A stretch of 64,000 nt of DNA from assembly GCA_965224495.1 (NCBI GenBank), contig CBDCZI010000022.1, forward strand, positions 1 through 64,000. The letters run 5' to 3'. The DNA comes from CBDCZI01 sp965224495. Its GTDB lineage: Bacteria > Bacteroidota > Bacteroidia > Cytophagales > JAAEPT01. Below are positions 43,404 to 52,315 of this stretch, piece by piece. The position numbers and the translations under genes were made by a program. Within the stretch, counting starts at the first letter, position 1; each line of letters begins with the position of its first letter. Below the pieces are notes generated by a model that was given only the letters and a program-made list of their open reading frames with translations, ran no database searches and had not been told where the DNA came from.

Positions 43404-45773
43404 ATGAAAGATACGTGCTACCATTGTGGTGATGAATGTGCCTCAGACCAACTCGAATTTGATGAAAAACAGTTTTGTTGTTCGGGGTGTAAGACGGTAT
43501 ATGAGGTTTTAAAAGACAATGACTTATGTACCTATTACGACCTTGAATCTTCGCCTGGTATTTCGTTGAAAACAAAGGTAGAAGACCAAACAAAATTTGC
43601 GTATTTGGATGAGGTGAGCATACAGGATAAACTCATTGACTACAAAGATGAGGAACAGATGTGTGTTACTTTTTATTTGCCTCAGGTACATTGCAAATCG
43701 TGTATTTGGTTGTTAGAAAAGCTCTATTTACTCGAAGAGGCAGTGTTGGAATCTCGTGTTGATTTTGTGAAAAAAGAAATCTTTTTGGCGTTTGATTACC
43801 GTGAAAAATCGTTGCGAGAAATAGTGCAATTATTGACGACTTTGGGCTACGAACCATTAATTCGTCTTTCTGATAGTGAAGGGAAAAACCGCAGGAAATG
43901 GGATAAAGCGTTAATGATACGTTTGGGTATTAGTGGCTTTTGTTTTGGGAATATTATGTTGTTGAGTTTGCCCGAATATTTACCAGGAGCATTTTCTTTG
44001 GGGACTAATTTCTCTTATTTGTTTAGTGTATTGAGTTTTGTTTTTGCTATTCCTTTGGTGATTATTGGAGCAAAAGATTATTTGATTTCGGCTTACCAAG
44101 GAATCAAACGGAAATTTATTAATATCGACGTACCTATTTCTATCGGGATATTGACCTTGTTTTTTTCAAGTACGGTAGATGTTTTTGTGTTTGAAAAAAT
44201 GGGTTATTTCGATAGCTTGGCAGGTCTGATATTCTTTTTATTATTAGGTAAAGTTTTTCAGCAACAAACGTATTACCAATTTTCATTTGACAGAGATTAC
44301 AAATCGTATTTCCCGATTGCTGTTCGTAAAAAGAAAGGAAACGAAGAGGTTTCTATCGCTTTAGAGGAAGTGAAAGCAGGAGATATCATTGCATTAAAAC
44401 ACCAAGAGTTAGTTCCTGCAGATGCTGTTTTGTTGTCAGAGTCGGCGGAGTTTGATTACAGTTTTGTGACAGGCGAACAAAAACCTGTTTTAGTACAAAA
44501 GGGTAATAAAATTTACGCAGGAGGGAAAAATATCGGTGGTAATATAGAAGTAAGTGCGACCAAAGAACCGTCTAAATCGTATTTGACCTCTCTATGGAAT
44601 AAAGCCGAATTTGAAAAACAAAATAAAAGTGAAACCTTAGAAAATATCAGTGATAAGGTCAGTCGGTATTTTACCTTTATCATTATTTTTATCGCCTTGG
44701 GAGCAGGTGTTTATTGGAGTTTTATTGATTGGGAAATCGCCTTAAATAGCTTTACTTCGGTGTTAATTATTGCTTGTCCGTGTGCTTTGGCGTTGTCTAT
44801 TCCCTTTACTTATGGCAATGCGATGCGTCTTTTAGGGAAACGAAAATATTATTTTAAACACGCAGGAGTCATTGAGGCGTTGAGCCAAATCAAAACGGTT
44901 GTCTTCGATAAAACAGGTACGTTGACCGATAATTCGGCTTTTAAAGTCAGTTATGAAGGAACTGTTTTGAGTGAAGAAGAACAACAATATGTTTTTTCTA
45001 CGGTTTCGTTATCAACTCATCCTTTGAGTGTAGCGGTGTCTGATTATTTAGCGGTAAAAGATAAAATAGAGCCGACACATTTTGAAGAGGTAACAGGTAA
45101 AGGAATAATTACAACTTTTGGCAAACAAGAAATAAAATTGGGTTCAGCTATTTTTTTAAATCAACAAATAGATAAAAAAACGGCAGTTTATGTCAGTATT
45201 TCAGGTGAGTACAAAGGACGGTTTTTGTTTGATTTTTCGTACAGGAATAATATTGAAGGTTTGGTAAATGACTTACATGCTGATTACGAGTTGGCAGTTT
45301 TGACTGGGGATGATGAGGGAGAAAAAGAAAATCTCATCAAATTATTTGGTAAAAAAACAACGTTTTGGTTTAAGCAAACCCCGTTTGATAAATTAGAGAA
45401 AATCAAAACATTAGAAAATCAAACTTCTGTTTTGATGGTAGGAGACGGGTTGAATGATGCAGGAGCTTTAAAAGTGGCATCGGTTGGGTTGTCAGTTACA
45501 CAAGATGTGTCTAATTTTACACCAGCCTCCGATTTGATTGTTTACGCCAACGAATTAGGCAACTTAGCAAAGTTGTTACGATTTTCCAAAAGCTGTGTAC
45601 AAGTTGTTTATGTCAATTTTGGCATTTCTTTTTTGTACAATATTGTTGGTTTGTTGTTTGCTGTTTCGGGTCAATTATCACCTGTTTTCGCCGCTGTTTT
45701 GATGCCTTTGAGTTCGTTAACTGTGGTTGTTTTTTCTGTGTTAACAACAAATATATTGGCTAAAAGAAAATAA
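43404..45773 (+). CDS. ccoI: Copper-type P1B ATPase for cbb3 oxidase assembly
   Basis: A 789-residue heavy-metal ATPase that exports copper to the periplasm for cbb3 maturation. The N-terminal Cys-rich domain (5-30; CYHCGDEC ... CCSGCK) is typical of CcoI. An HMA-like domain has VHCKSCIWL (CxxC at 97/100). Transmembrane segments start at about 165; the actuator has TGEQKPV; the metal channel has CPCALALS; the phosphorylation motif is DKTGTLTDN, with the hinge GDGLNDAGAL. CPC supports Cu(I). It lies 130 bp ahead of ccoS, within the cbb3 cluster. Confidence 0.93.
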   Translation: MKDTCYHCGDECASDQLEFDEKQFCCSGCKTVYEVLKDNDLCTYYDLESSPGISLKTKVEDQTKFAYLDEVSIQDKLIDYKDEEQMCVTFYLPQVHCKSCIWLLEKLYLLEEAVLESRVDFVKKEIFLAFDYREKSLREIVQLLTTLGYEPLIRLSDSEGKNRRKWDKALMIRLGISGFCFGNIMLLSLPEYLPGAFSLGTNFSYLFSVLSFVFAIPLVIIGAKDYLISAYQGIKRKFINIDVPISIGILTLFFSSTVDVFVFEKMGYFDSLAGLIFFLLLGKVFQQQTYYQFSFDRDYKSYFPIAVRKKKGNEEVSIALEEVKAGDIIALKHQELVPADAVLLSESAEFDYSFVTGEQKPVLVQKGNKIYAGGKNIGGNIEVSATKEPSKSYLTSLWNKAEFEKQNKSETLENISDKVSRYFTFIIIFIALGAGVYWSFIDWEIALNSFTSVLIIACPCALALSIPFTYGNAMRLLGKRKYYFKHAGVIEALSQIKTVVFDKTGTLTDNSAFKVSYEGTVLSEEEQQYVFSTVSLSTHPLSVAVSDYLAVKDKIEPTHFEEVTGKGIITTFGKQEIKLGSAIFLNQQIDKKTAVYVSISGEYKGRFLFDFSYRNNIEGLVNDLHADYELAVLTGDDEGEKENLIKLFGKKTTFWFKQTPFDKLEKIKTLENQTSVLMVGDGLNDAGALKVASVGLSVTQDVSNFTPASDLIVYANELGNLAKLLRFSKSCVQVVYVNFGISFLYNIVGLLFAVSGQLSPVFAAVLMPLSSLTVVVFSVLTTNILAKRK

Positions 45774-45838
45774 AAGCAGTTGATTTAAGAAAGAAGTAAT
45801 AGATAGATAGGTTCTAAATAGTAGAAGCGAGACACAAA

Positions 45839-45852
45839 CTGATATAAGTCAT
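45839..45852. promoter_or_regulatory. FNR/CRP-family operator before the cbb3 operon
   Basis: CTGAT-ATAA-GTCAT matches 7 of the 10 defined positions of TTGAT-NNNN-ATCAA and keeps the TGA-N6-TCA core. Its centre (45845.5) lies 29.5 bases before the -7 box TAATTTTG. The hemN/ccoI site is 12 bases nearer its box, which is about one helical turn. Confidence 0.55.
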
Positions 45853-45874
45853 TTTTTTCAGGGGGCTAAGTTCG

Positions 45875-45882
45875 TAATTTTG
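45875..45882 (+). promoter_or_regulatory. Putative -7 box of the cbb3 operon
   Basis: TAATTTTG, an exact TAnnTTTG match, 21 bases before the ccoS ATG (45903). Confidence 0.5.
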
Positions 45883-45902
45883 TGTATTAATAATAGCGAA
45901 CG

Positions 45903-46067
45903 ATGAATGTTATATTTGTTTTAATAGCGGTAAGTGTGTTAATCGGAGGAGGTTTTTTAGCTGCTTTTTTATGGGCAGTTAAGTCAGGGCAGTATGATGA
46001 TAAATACACACCGTCAGTTCGTATATTATTTGATGATGAAATTAAGAATAAACCAAAACCAGAATAA
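45903..46067 (+). CDS. ccoS: cbb3 oxidase assembly protein CcoS
   Basis: A 54-residue protein with one membrane helix (about 3-26; VIFVLIAVSVLIGGGFLAAFLWAV), then 'KSGQYDDKYTPSVRILFDDE', the CcoS signature (FxWAxxxGQ[FY]DD). It is needed for cofactor insertion in cbb3 oxidase. It is too short for many ORF callers but certain by motif and position. It is the first gene of the ccoS-ccoNO-ccoQ-ccoP run, 25 bp before ccoNO. Confidence 0.93.
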   Translation: MNVIFVLIAVSVLIGGGFLAAFLWAVKSGQYDDKYTPSVRILFDDEIKNKPKPE

Positions 46068-46092
46068 AAACACAAATCAAAATACGTAGAAT

Positions 46093-48216
46093 ATGGCTGT
46101 AGAAAATTTTAGTTATGACAATAAGATTGTCAGAAACTTTGCTTTAGCAACGATTATCTGGGGTATCGTAGGGATGCTTGTCGGTGTAATCATTGCTACC
46201 CAATTATTCGCTCCTGAAGCAAATATGGGGTCACAATACTTGACTTTTGGTCGTCTTCGTCCTTTGCATACCAATGCGATTATCTTTGCATTTGTTGGGA
46301 ATGCGATGTTTATGGGTATTTATTACTCTTTACAACGTCTGACTAAAGCGAGAATGTTTAGTGATATATTAAGTTCTATTCACTTTTGGGGTTGGCAATT
46401 AATTATTGTTGCTGCTGCTATCACTTTACCGATGGGGTTTACTTCATCAAAAGAATACGCAGAATTAGAATGGCCTATTGATATCGCAATTACGCTGATT
46501 TGGGTAGTTTTTGGTATCAATATGATTGGTACTTTGATTAAAAGAAGAGAGCGTCATATGTATGTAGCTATTTGGTTTTATTTAGCTACGTTTATAACTA
46601 TCGCATTACTTCACGTAGTGAATTCATTTGCTTTACCTGTTACGTTTATGCATAGTTACTCTTGGTATGCAGGGGTACAAGATGCTTTGGTGCAATGGTG
46701 GTATGGACACAATGCAGTAGCATTTTTCTTAACAACGCCTTATTTAGGGTTGATGTATTACTTCTTACCTAAAGCGGTAAATCGACCTGTTTATTCTTAC
46801 CGATTATCTATCATTCACTTCTGGTCGTTGATTTTTATTTATATCTGGGCTGGTCCGCATCACTTACTTTATACTTCGTTACCCCAATGGGCACAATCTT
46901 TAGGAGTTGTAATGAGTATTATGTTGATTGCACCGTCTTGGGGTGGTATGATTAACGGTTTATTGACGCTTCGTGGTGCTTGGGATAAAGTAGCAAGAGA
47001 GCCGATATTGAAATTTATGGTGGTTGCGATTACTGGTTACGGTATGGCAACTTTAGAAGGTCCTTTGTTGTCATTGAAAAACTTAAACTCAATCGCTCAC
47101 TTTACGGATTGGATTGTTGCTCACGTACACGTGGGTACATTAGCTTGGAATGGGTTTATGACATTTGCTGTCTTGTATTGGATAATTCCAAAAATATACA
47201 AAACGAAGCTTTACTCTGTAAAATTAGCTAATGTTCACTTTTGGATAGGTACGTTAGGTATCTTACTTTATGTAATTCCAATGTATTGGTCAGGGTTTGC
47301 TCAAGGGTCAATGTGGAAACAATTTAACGAAACAGGACAATTAGTTTATGGTAACTTCTTAGATATTACCTTACAATTGTTACCAATGCATATGTTAAGA
47401 GCATTTGGAGGGTTGATTTACTTGACAGGAGCTTGTATTATGGCTTATAACTTGTTCAAAACAATGCGTCAAGGTTCGTTGGAAGCAAATGAAGCAGCTT
47501 CTGCACCAGCGTTAGAGAAAATAACAGGAAAAGTAAAAGGGCATCACTGGCATTCGGTAATCGAGAGAAAGCCGATGAGAATGGTTATTTTCGCTTTTAT
47601 TGCCGTAGCCATTGGAGGGGCAATAGAAATGATACCTACATTTCTTGTTAAATCAAATGTGCCTACAATAGCTAGTGTGAAACCTTTAACTCCATTAGAG
47701 TTACAAGGGCGTGATTTGTACATTAGAGAAGGTTGTGTTGGTTGTCACTCGCAGATGGTTCGCCCGTTCCGTGATGAAACAATGAGGTACAAGGGGGAGT
47801 ATTCTAAAGCAGGAGAGTTTGTTTATGACCACCCGTTCTTATGGGGTTCAAAACGTACTGGTCCAGATTTGGCTAGAGAAGGAGGACAGAAAAACAATGA
47901 GTGGCATTACAAACACTTAGATAATCCTGTTTATACTTCAGATAAATCGATTATGCCTCGTTATTCTTGGTTGTTAGATCAAGATTTAGATAACTCTTCG
48001 TTACAGGGTAAAATCAATGCGTTGAGAACGCTTGGTGTACCTTACCAAGAAGGTTACGAGACAATTGCTTTAGCTGATTTACAAGCACAGGCAAAAGTTA
48101 TTGCTGATGATATCAGATCAGGTCAAGATAAAATTGATGCAGATCCTAAGAAAGAAATCATTGCTGTAATCGCTTACTTGCAACGTTTAGGTACAGATAT
48201 CAAAACAGACAAATAA
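46093..48216 (+). CDS. ccoN: Fused CcoN-CcoO subunit of cbb3 cytochrome oxidase
   Basis: A 707-residue fusion of the catalytic subunit I and the monoheme cytochrome c subunit II. The N-terminal about 470 residues have 12 or so membrane helices. Heme/copper ligands are visible in 'GRLRPLHTNAIIFAF', 'VQWWYGHNAVAFFLTTPYLG', 'WAGPHHLLYTSLPQW' and 'IAHFTDWIVAHVHVGTLAWNG'. A linker and another helix (about 498-520) lead to a CcoO domain with 'YIREGCVGCHSQMVRPFRDE' (about 547-566) and the Met ligand in 'SIMPRYSWL'. The N-O fusion is common in Bacteroidota. It is preceded by ccoS and followed by ccoQ after 3 bases. Confidence 0.95.
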   Translation: MAVENFSYDNKIVRNFALATIIWGIVGMLVGVIIATQLFAPEANMGSQYLTFGRLRPLHTNAIIFAFVGNAMFMGIYYSLQRLTKARMFSDILSSIHFWGWQLIIVAAAITLPMGFTSSKEYAELEWPIDIAITLIWVVFGINMIGTLIKRRERHMYVAIWFYLATFITIALLHVVNSFALPVTFMHSYSWYAGVQDALVQWWYGHNAVAFFLTTPYLGLMYYFLPKAVNRPVYSYRLSIIHFWSLIFIYIWAGPHHLLYTSLPQWAQSLGVVMSIMLIAPSWGGMINGLLTLRGAWDKVAREPILKFMVVAITGYGMATLEGPLLSLKNLNSIAHFTDWIVAHVHVGTLAWNGFMTFAVLYWIIPKIYKTKLYSVKLANVHFWIGTLGILLYVIPMYWSGFAQGSMWKQFNETGQLVYGNFLDITLQLLPMHMLRAFGGLIYLTGACIMAYNLFKTMRQGSLEANEAASAPALEKITGKVKGHHWHSVIERKPMRMVIFAFIAVAIGGAIEMIPTFLVKSNVPTIASVKPLTPLELQGRDLYIREGCVGCHSQMVRPFRDETMRYKGEYSKAGEFVYDHPFLWGSKRTGPDLAREGGQKNNEWHYKHLDNPVYTSDKSIMPRYSWLLDQDLDNSSLQGKINALRTLGVPYQEGYETIALADLQAQAKVIADDIRSGQDKIDADPKKEIIAVIAYLQRLGTDIKTDK

Positions 48217-48219
48217 ATT

Positions 48220-48393
48220 ATGTATAAGGAGGTCTTACAATCAATAGATGGAGTAGAGATATTCCCGATTATATCAATCGTTATCTTAGGAACTTTTTTT
48301 CTTGGTGTGTTAGCTTATGCTTTCACGATGAAAAAAAGTAAAGTAAGTGAGATGGATAGTCTTCCTTTTAATGACGAAAAAGACAACGACTAA
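48220..48393 (+). CDS. ccoQ: CcoQ-like small subunit
   Basis: A 57-residue protein: one membrane helix (about 13-36; EIFPIISIVILGTFFLGVLAYAF), then 'TMKKSKVSEMDSLPFNDEKDND'. The position between ccoN/O and ccoP, the size and the topology are those of CcoQ, which stabilises the complex. The sequence identity is too low to rest on motif alone. It starts 3 bases after the ccoNO stop and ends 11 bp before ccoP. Confidence 0.8.
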   Translation: MYKEVLQSIDGVEIFPIISIVILGTFFLGVLAYAFTMKKSKVSEMDSLPFNDEKDND

Positions 48394-48404
48394 ATACTTT
48401 TGAT

Positions 48405-49220
48405 ATGAAACGAACTTTAATAAGTCTCTCAGCATTGCTGGGAGCACATTTATTAGCCGCTCAAGGAACAACAGATGGCTCTATTTTGGGGCTGCCTTTT
48501 AATACAGCCTTGATAGTTGGCTTGATTCTTTTATTTATTTTTGTTATTGTCATTGCATTAATCGCAGTGATGGTTGATTTAGGTAGATATACAAGAAAGA
48601 AATATATTGCTGACGAAGAAACTGAAATTCCTTGGATTATCAATATCTTCGGTATATTTGACGGCGACACCTCTACCTTTACAGGGCAAGATGCTGATAT
48701 CTTATTAGAAGACCACGATTATGATGGCATTACAGAGTATGACAATGACCTACCGCCTTGGTGGAAATGGTTATTTTACCTTACAATTGTATTTGCAGCT
48801 GTTTATTGGGTTAATTATGAAATGTATAATTTCTGGGGTCCAGTATCACAAGAAGCTGAATATGCAGAAAGTGTAGAAGAAGCAAACCTACTTTACGCTA
48901 ATGTAGATTTAGATTATGAAGCAGCATCTAAAGATGAAGCGGTAATTGCACAAGGAAAAGAAATCTTTACGACGAACTGTAAAGTGTGTCACGGAGAATT
49001 TGGAGAAGGAGGAATTGGAGCGAACTTAACAGATAAGAGTTGGATTTATGGTGGTAATGTAAACAAAGTTTACAACACAATTAAATACGGTGGTAAACCT
49101 GGTTCAGGAATGCAAGCTTGGGAGTCGGATTTTAACAACGAACAAGTATATTCTTTAGCAAGTTATATCAAAAGCTTACCTTTCCATAAAGGAAAAGCTG
49201 CTCAAGGAGAAAAAGAATAA
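48405..49220 (+). CDS. ccoP: CcoP, cytochrome c subunit of cbb3 oxidase (single heme)
   Basis: A 271-residue membrane-anchored subunit. The signal-like start is MKRTLISLSALLGAHLLAAQG. Two membrane segments follow (about 35-60 and 122-142; the second with 'PPWWKWLFYLTIVFAAVYW', the CcoP signature). One cytochrome c domain has CKVCHGEFGEGGIGANLTD (heme Cys at about 194/197) and Met in 'GSGMQAW'. Proteobacterial CcoP has two heme sites, and only one is present here, as in other Bacteroidota. It is followed by a terminator. Confidence 0.93.
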   Translation: MKRTLISLSALLGAHLLAAQGTTDGSILGLPFNTALIVGLILLFIFVIVIALIAVMVDLGRYTRKKYIADEETEIPWIINIFGIFDGDTSTFTGQDADILLEDHDYDGITEYDNDLPPWWKWLFYLTIVFAAVYWVNYEMYNFWGPVSQEAEYAESVEEANLLYANVDLDYEAASKDEAVIAQGKEIFTTNCKVCHGEFGEGGIGANLTDKSWIYGGNVNKVYNTIKYGGKPGSGMQAWESDFNNEQVYSLASYIKSLPFHKGKAAQGEKE

Positions 49221-49247
49221 AATAGTTGGTTAATGTTTACTATTTAT

Positions 49248-49286
49248 AAAACACCTTTTCTTGTTTGTAGAAAAGGTGTTTTTTTG
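49248..49286 (+). terminator. Rho-independent terminator of the cbb3 operon
   Basis: A 13-bp stem AAAACACCTTTTC / GAAAAGGTGTTTT with a 9-base loop and T7, 28 bases beyond ccoP. The genes ccoG-ccoH-safE downstream therefore have their own promoter. Confidence 0.88.
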
Positions 49287-49382
49287 GTAAATGTATAATC
49301 GACTTTGATTAAACAGTATACTAAACCATTACACCAAGAGAAGATACACTTAAAAAGAATAAAATTTCTAATTCAATAACAA

Positions 49383-50792
49383 ATGGCAGTTCATAACAAA
49401 GACAAATTCAGAGAGAGTATATCGACGATTGGAGATGATGGGGAGAGAGCATTGGTGTTCCCGAAAAAACCGAAAGGAAAGCTAACGAATTGGAGAAAGA
49501 TTGTCGCTTATAGTTTTGTTGTTTTATTGGTTATAATACCGTTTATTAAATTAAATGGGTTGCCTTTGGTTATGATGAATGTTGTCGAACGAAAATTCAT
49601 CATTTTAGGGTCTATTTTTTGGCCTCAAGATTTTATTATTTTTGCGGTAGGGTTTATTGTCTCTATTGTGTTTTTGGTACTATTTACCGTCATCTATGGA
49701 AGGATTTTTTGTGGGTGGATGTGTCCACAAACCATTTTTATGGAGTTTGTTTTCCGACCTATTGAGTATTGGATAGAAGGAGATTATACCAAACAAAAGA
49801 AACTGAACCGTATGGAATGGAATACGGAGAAGATTACAAAAAAAACCATTAAGCATATTATCTTTTTCGCGATAGCGTTCTTGACAGCCAATCTAATGTT
49901 ATCTTATGTTATAGGTGTTGACGCATTATATAAAATTATCACCGATCCTATTGGAGCACACAAGTTAGGACTGTTTATTATGTTTATTTTAGCAGGTGTA
50001 CTGTATTGGATTTTCGCTTTTTTCAGAGAGCAAGTGTGCATTATCGCTTGCCCTTACGGGAGATTGCAAGGTGCGTTTTTGGATAAAGACAGTGTGGTTG
50101 TAGCGTATGATCACGTGAGAGGAGAACAACGTGGACCACTAAGAAAAAAAGAAGAACGTACCATTGGAGATTGTATTGACTGTAAACAATGTGTACACGT
50201 TTGCCCTACGGGAATTGATATTCGTAACGGAACGCAGTTAGAGTGTGTCAATTGTACAGCTTGTATCGATGAATGCGACAGTATAATGGATATGATAGGG
50301 AAACCTCGTAACCTGATTGGTTATTTCTCTGAAAACAACATTGAAAACAAAACGAAATTTAAGTTTACCTCTCGTATAATTGCTTATTCTGCGGTGTTAC
50401 TGTTGTTAGTTGGTGGTTTGGTCACGTTGTTAGCATCTCGAAAAGTGGTTGATGTTGATGTTTTACGTGTCAAAGGGCGATCGTATGACGTAACGGAAGA
50501 CGGAAAATATGTCAATTTATTTGAGTTCAAAATCACCAATAAATCAGTGGAGGAGATACCTGTAATGTTGAAATTAGAGAATAAAAAAGGAACTGTAAAG
50601 CTAATAGGTAAAGAAATCATCGTGAAGAAGTTTGGGATGAATAAGGCGACAATTATTGTCACCTTACCAGCAGAGGAATTAGAAGGTATCAATACCGAGT
50701 TGATATTTGGACTTTACGGTAAAGACGGCGAGAAAATATTAGAAGATAAATCAAATTTTTTAGGACCATACAGTTTAAGAAGAAAAAGATGA
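49383..50792 (+). CDS. ccoG: CcoG, ferredoxin-like cbb3 assembly protein
   Basis: A 469-residue membrane protein with a polyferredoxin core, a copper reductase in the CcoI maturation path. Membrane helices at about 40-60, 82-105, 160-180, 195-215 and 325-345. Cys motifs are CGWMCPQT, CIIACPYGR (about 220-228) and a pair of [4Fe-4S] motifs CIDCKQCVHVCP and CVNCTACIDECD. The C-terminal Ig-like domain has 'VKGRSYDVTEDGKYVNLFEFKITNKS'. The length is typical (460-480). It overlaps ccoH by 4 bases (ATGA). Confidence 0.95.
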   Translation: MAVHNKDKFRESISTIGDDGERALVFPKKPKGKLTNWRKIVAYSFVVLLVIIPFIKLNGLPLVMMNVVERKFIILGSIFWPQDFIIFAVGFIVSIVFLVLFTVIYGRIFCGWMCPQTIFMEFVFRPIEYWIEGDYTKQKKLNRMEWNTEKITKKTIKHIIFFAIAFLTANLMLSYVIGVDALYKIITDPIGAHKLGLFIMFILAGVLYWIFAFFREQVCIIACPYGRLQGAFLDKDSVVVAYDHVRGEQRGPLRKKEERTIGDCIDCKQCVHVCPTGIDIRNGTQLECVNCTACIDECDSIMDMIGKPRNLIGYFSENNIENKTKFKFTSRIIAYSAVLLLLVGGLVTLLASRKVVDVDVLRVKGRSYDVTEDGKYVNLFEFKITNKSVEEIPVMLKLENKKGTVKLIGKEIIVKKFGMNKATIIVTLPAEELEGINTELIFGLYGKDGEKILEDKSNFLGPYSLRRKR

Positions 50793-51229
50793 AACAAGGA
50801 AAATTAATACCCTATATTATAATTGGAGGCTTTATTGCATTTGCCTCTTTTATTGGCTCTTTTGTTTATAAAGCGATGAAGAAACCTGTTAATTTGGTAA
50901 AAAAAGATTACTATGAAAATGGTATTCAATACGAGCAACAAATCAAAAAAATCGAACGTTCGAAAAAATACAAAAACGATTTTAAGATAGCTATCAACGG
51001 AAAACAACTTGAAATTGATGTACCGAAAGATTTGATAGGTTTCCAAAGTGAAGTGCATTTGTTTCGTCCGTCGGATAAATCACTAGATCAAAAAATAGCG
51101 TTAAGGTTAGATGCTTCGAAAATGAAAATTAACATTTCGGGTATCAAAACAGGTTTTTGGGATGTGAAAATAAATCTTGAAAAAGGAGATCTGACTTACT
51201 ATTTTGAACAACAGATAGAAAAAAAGTAA
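50789..51229 (+). CDS. ccoH: FixH/CcoH assembly protein
   Basis: A 146-residue protein with one N-terminal membrane helix (about 8-29), then 'KPVNLVKKDYYENGIQYEQQIKKIERSKK', the FixH signature (KxDYYxxGxxYxxxI), and a periplasmic Ig-like domain. It is required for stable cbb3 complexes. It overlaps ccoG by 4 bases and is followed by the SafE-like gene after 6 bases. Confidence 0.92.
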   Translation: MKQGKLIPYIIIGGFIAFASFIGSFVYKAMKKPVNLVKKDYYENGIQYEQQIKKIERSKKYKNDFKIAINGKQLEIDVPKDLIGFQSEVHLFRPSDKSLDQKIALRLDASKMKINISGIKTGFWDVKINLEKGDLTYYFEQQIEKK

Positions 51230-51235
51230 ATATAA

Positions 51236-51919
51236 ATGTGGTGGACAGCAATCATATTGGGCTTGGGAGGAAGTTTCCATTGCGCAGGGATGTGTGGTCC
51301 TTTATTGTTAGCCGTACCTTCAAAAGGAAGCCGAGGACGGTTTATTCTTAAAAAGTCAGTTTATAATTTAGGGCGAATAACCACCTATGCTTTGTTAGGT
51401 GTGTTGGTCGGTTTTTTTGGTGAAGGGTTAGATTTGGCTGGTTTTCAGCGTTACGCCTCGTTGATTAGTGGTGTACTTTTGTTACTCGCTTTTTTCATAG
51501 GTATCAAAAAGTCTTCGAGTGGAGCTGTTTACGGTTTTATCAAAAAAGGATTAGGTAAAGCGATACAGCAAAACGGACTCAAATCACACTATGTTTTTGG
51601 TTTCCTTAATGGTTTTTTACCTTGTGGATTAACTGTGTTTGCACTTATAGCGGCACTCTCTCAGTTTACATTGACAGATACTGTATTGTATATGGTGCTT
51701 TTTGGTTTAGGCACAGTGCCCATGATGACTATTTTACCTTTGTTTGGAGGCGAACTAATCAAGCGAGTGAAAACAACGTTTAATTATAAAATTGCCGTTT
51801 TATTGGTGGCTGGTTTGTTGATTATTCGAGGATTGAATTTAGGGATTCCGTACCTAAGTCCTGCGGTGCATAACATGGAAGCAGAAGTAGAAGATGTTAC
51901 AGCTAAAGGGTGTCAGTAA
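51236..51919 (+). CDS. SafE/DsbD-like membrane protein of the cbb3 cluster
   Basis: A 227-residue protein with six hydrophobic segments. It begins 'IILGLGGSFHCAGMCGPLLLAV', where the His-Cys-x-x-Met-Cys motif is typical of the sulfite-exporter SafE/DsbD_2-type proteins that lie next to cco genes. It also has 'GFLNGFLPCGLTVFALIAAL' (second Cys motif, PCG). A role in copper delivery or thiol transfer for cbb3 is likely from context but not shown. A 13-bp tandem repeat begins at its stop codon. Confidence 0.85.
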   Translation: MWWTAIILGLGGSFHCAGMCGPLLLAVPSKGSRGRFILKKSVYNLGRITTYALLGVLVGFFGEGLDLAGFQRYASLISGVLLLLAFFIGIKKSSSGAVYGFIKKGLGKAIQQNGLKSHYVFGFLNGFLPCGLTVFALIAALSQFTLTDTVLYMVLFGLGTVPMMTILPLFGGELIKRVKTTFNYKIAVLLVAGLLIIRGLNLGIPYLSPAVHNMEAEVEDVTAKGCQ

Positions 51920-51936
51920 AGGGTGTCAGTAAAGGG
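51904..51936 (+). repeat. 13-bp tandem repeat across a stop codon
   Basis: TAAAGGGTGTCAG occurs twice in a row, plus a third partial copy (TAAAGGG). The first copy contains the SafE-like gene's last codons and the stop TAA is the start of the second copy. A slippage event probably created it. Confidence 0.8.
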
Positions 51937-51940
51937 TTTT

Positions 51941-52315
51941 TTAAAGAGAGTTTACTCTGAAAATAACGTTTGTAATAGCTGTTACAGTTACTACGCAGTC
52001 AAAAATAAGTATTTTATTAAGGCTGATTTTTTTTAGTAGCATTATTGTTGTAGCGATTCTTCCGGTAAAAAAAACGGAAAATAGCGTGAAATAATGAATG
52101 GAAAGAAGGTTGGTGGGGTTGGTGAAATTAAGTCTAAGGAATAACTTAAAATCTCTTGTTAGACCACAAGTAATACAAGGTTGGTTGTATTTGTCTTTGT
52201 AGTAACAGGTTAAAGAGTTTTCGGCAAAGATTAAGTAGGTTAGCCCCGCTAAAAATAGAAAGACTAACACTACATTAATAATTAAATAATCGTTATTGGT
52301 TATTTTGTTCTTCAA
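51941..52315 (-). CDS. DUF2752 membrane protein
   Basis: A 124-residue protein with three hydrophobic segments and the family motif 'PCITCGLTRDFKLFLRLNF' (CxxCGLTR). It starts at TTG (52315): no ATG is available in frame. It overlaps the end of the CCC-motif gene by 23 bp, which supports coupled translation. These two families are commonly neighbours in Bacteroidota. The function is unknown. Confidence 0.8.
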   Translation of the reverse strand: MKNKITNNDYLIINVVLVFLFLAGLTYLIFAENSLTCYYKDKYNQPCITCGLTRDFKLFLRLNFTNPTNLLSIHYFTLFSVFFTGRIATTIMLLKKISLNKILIFDCVVTVTAITNVIFRVNSL

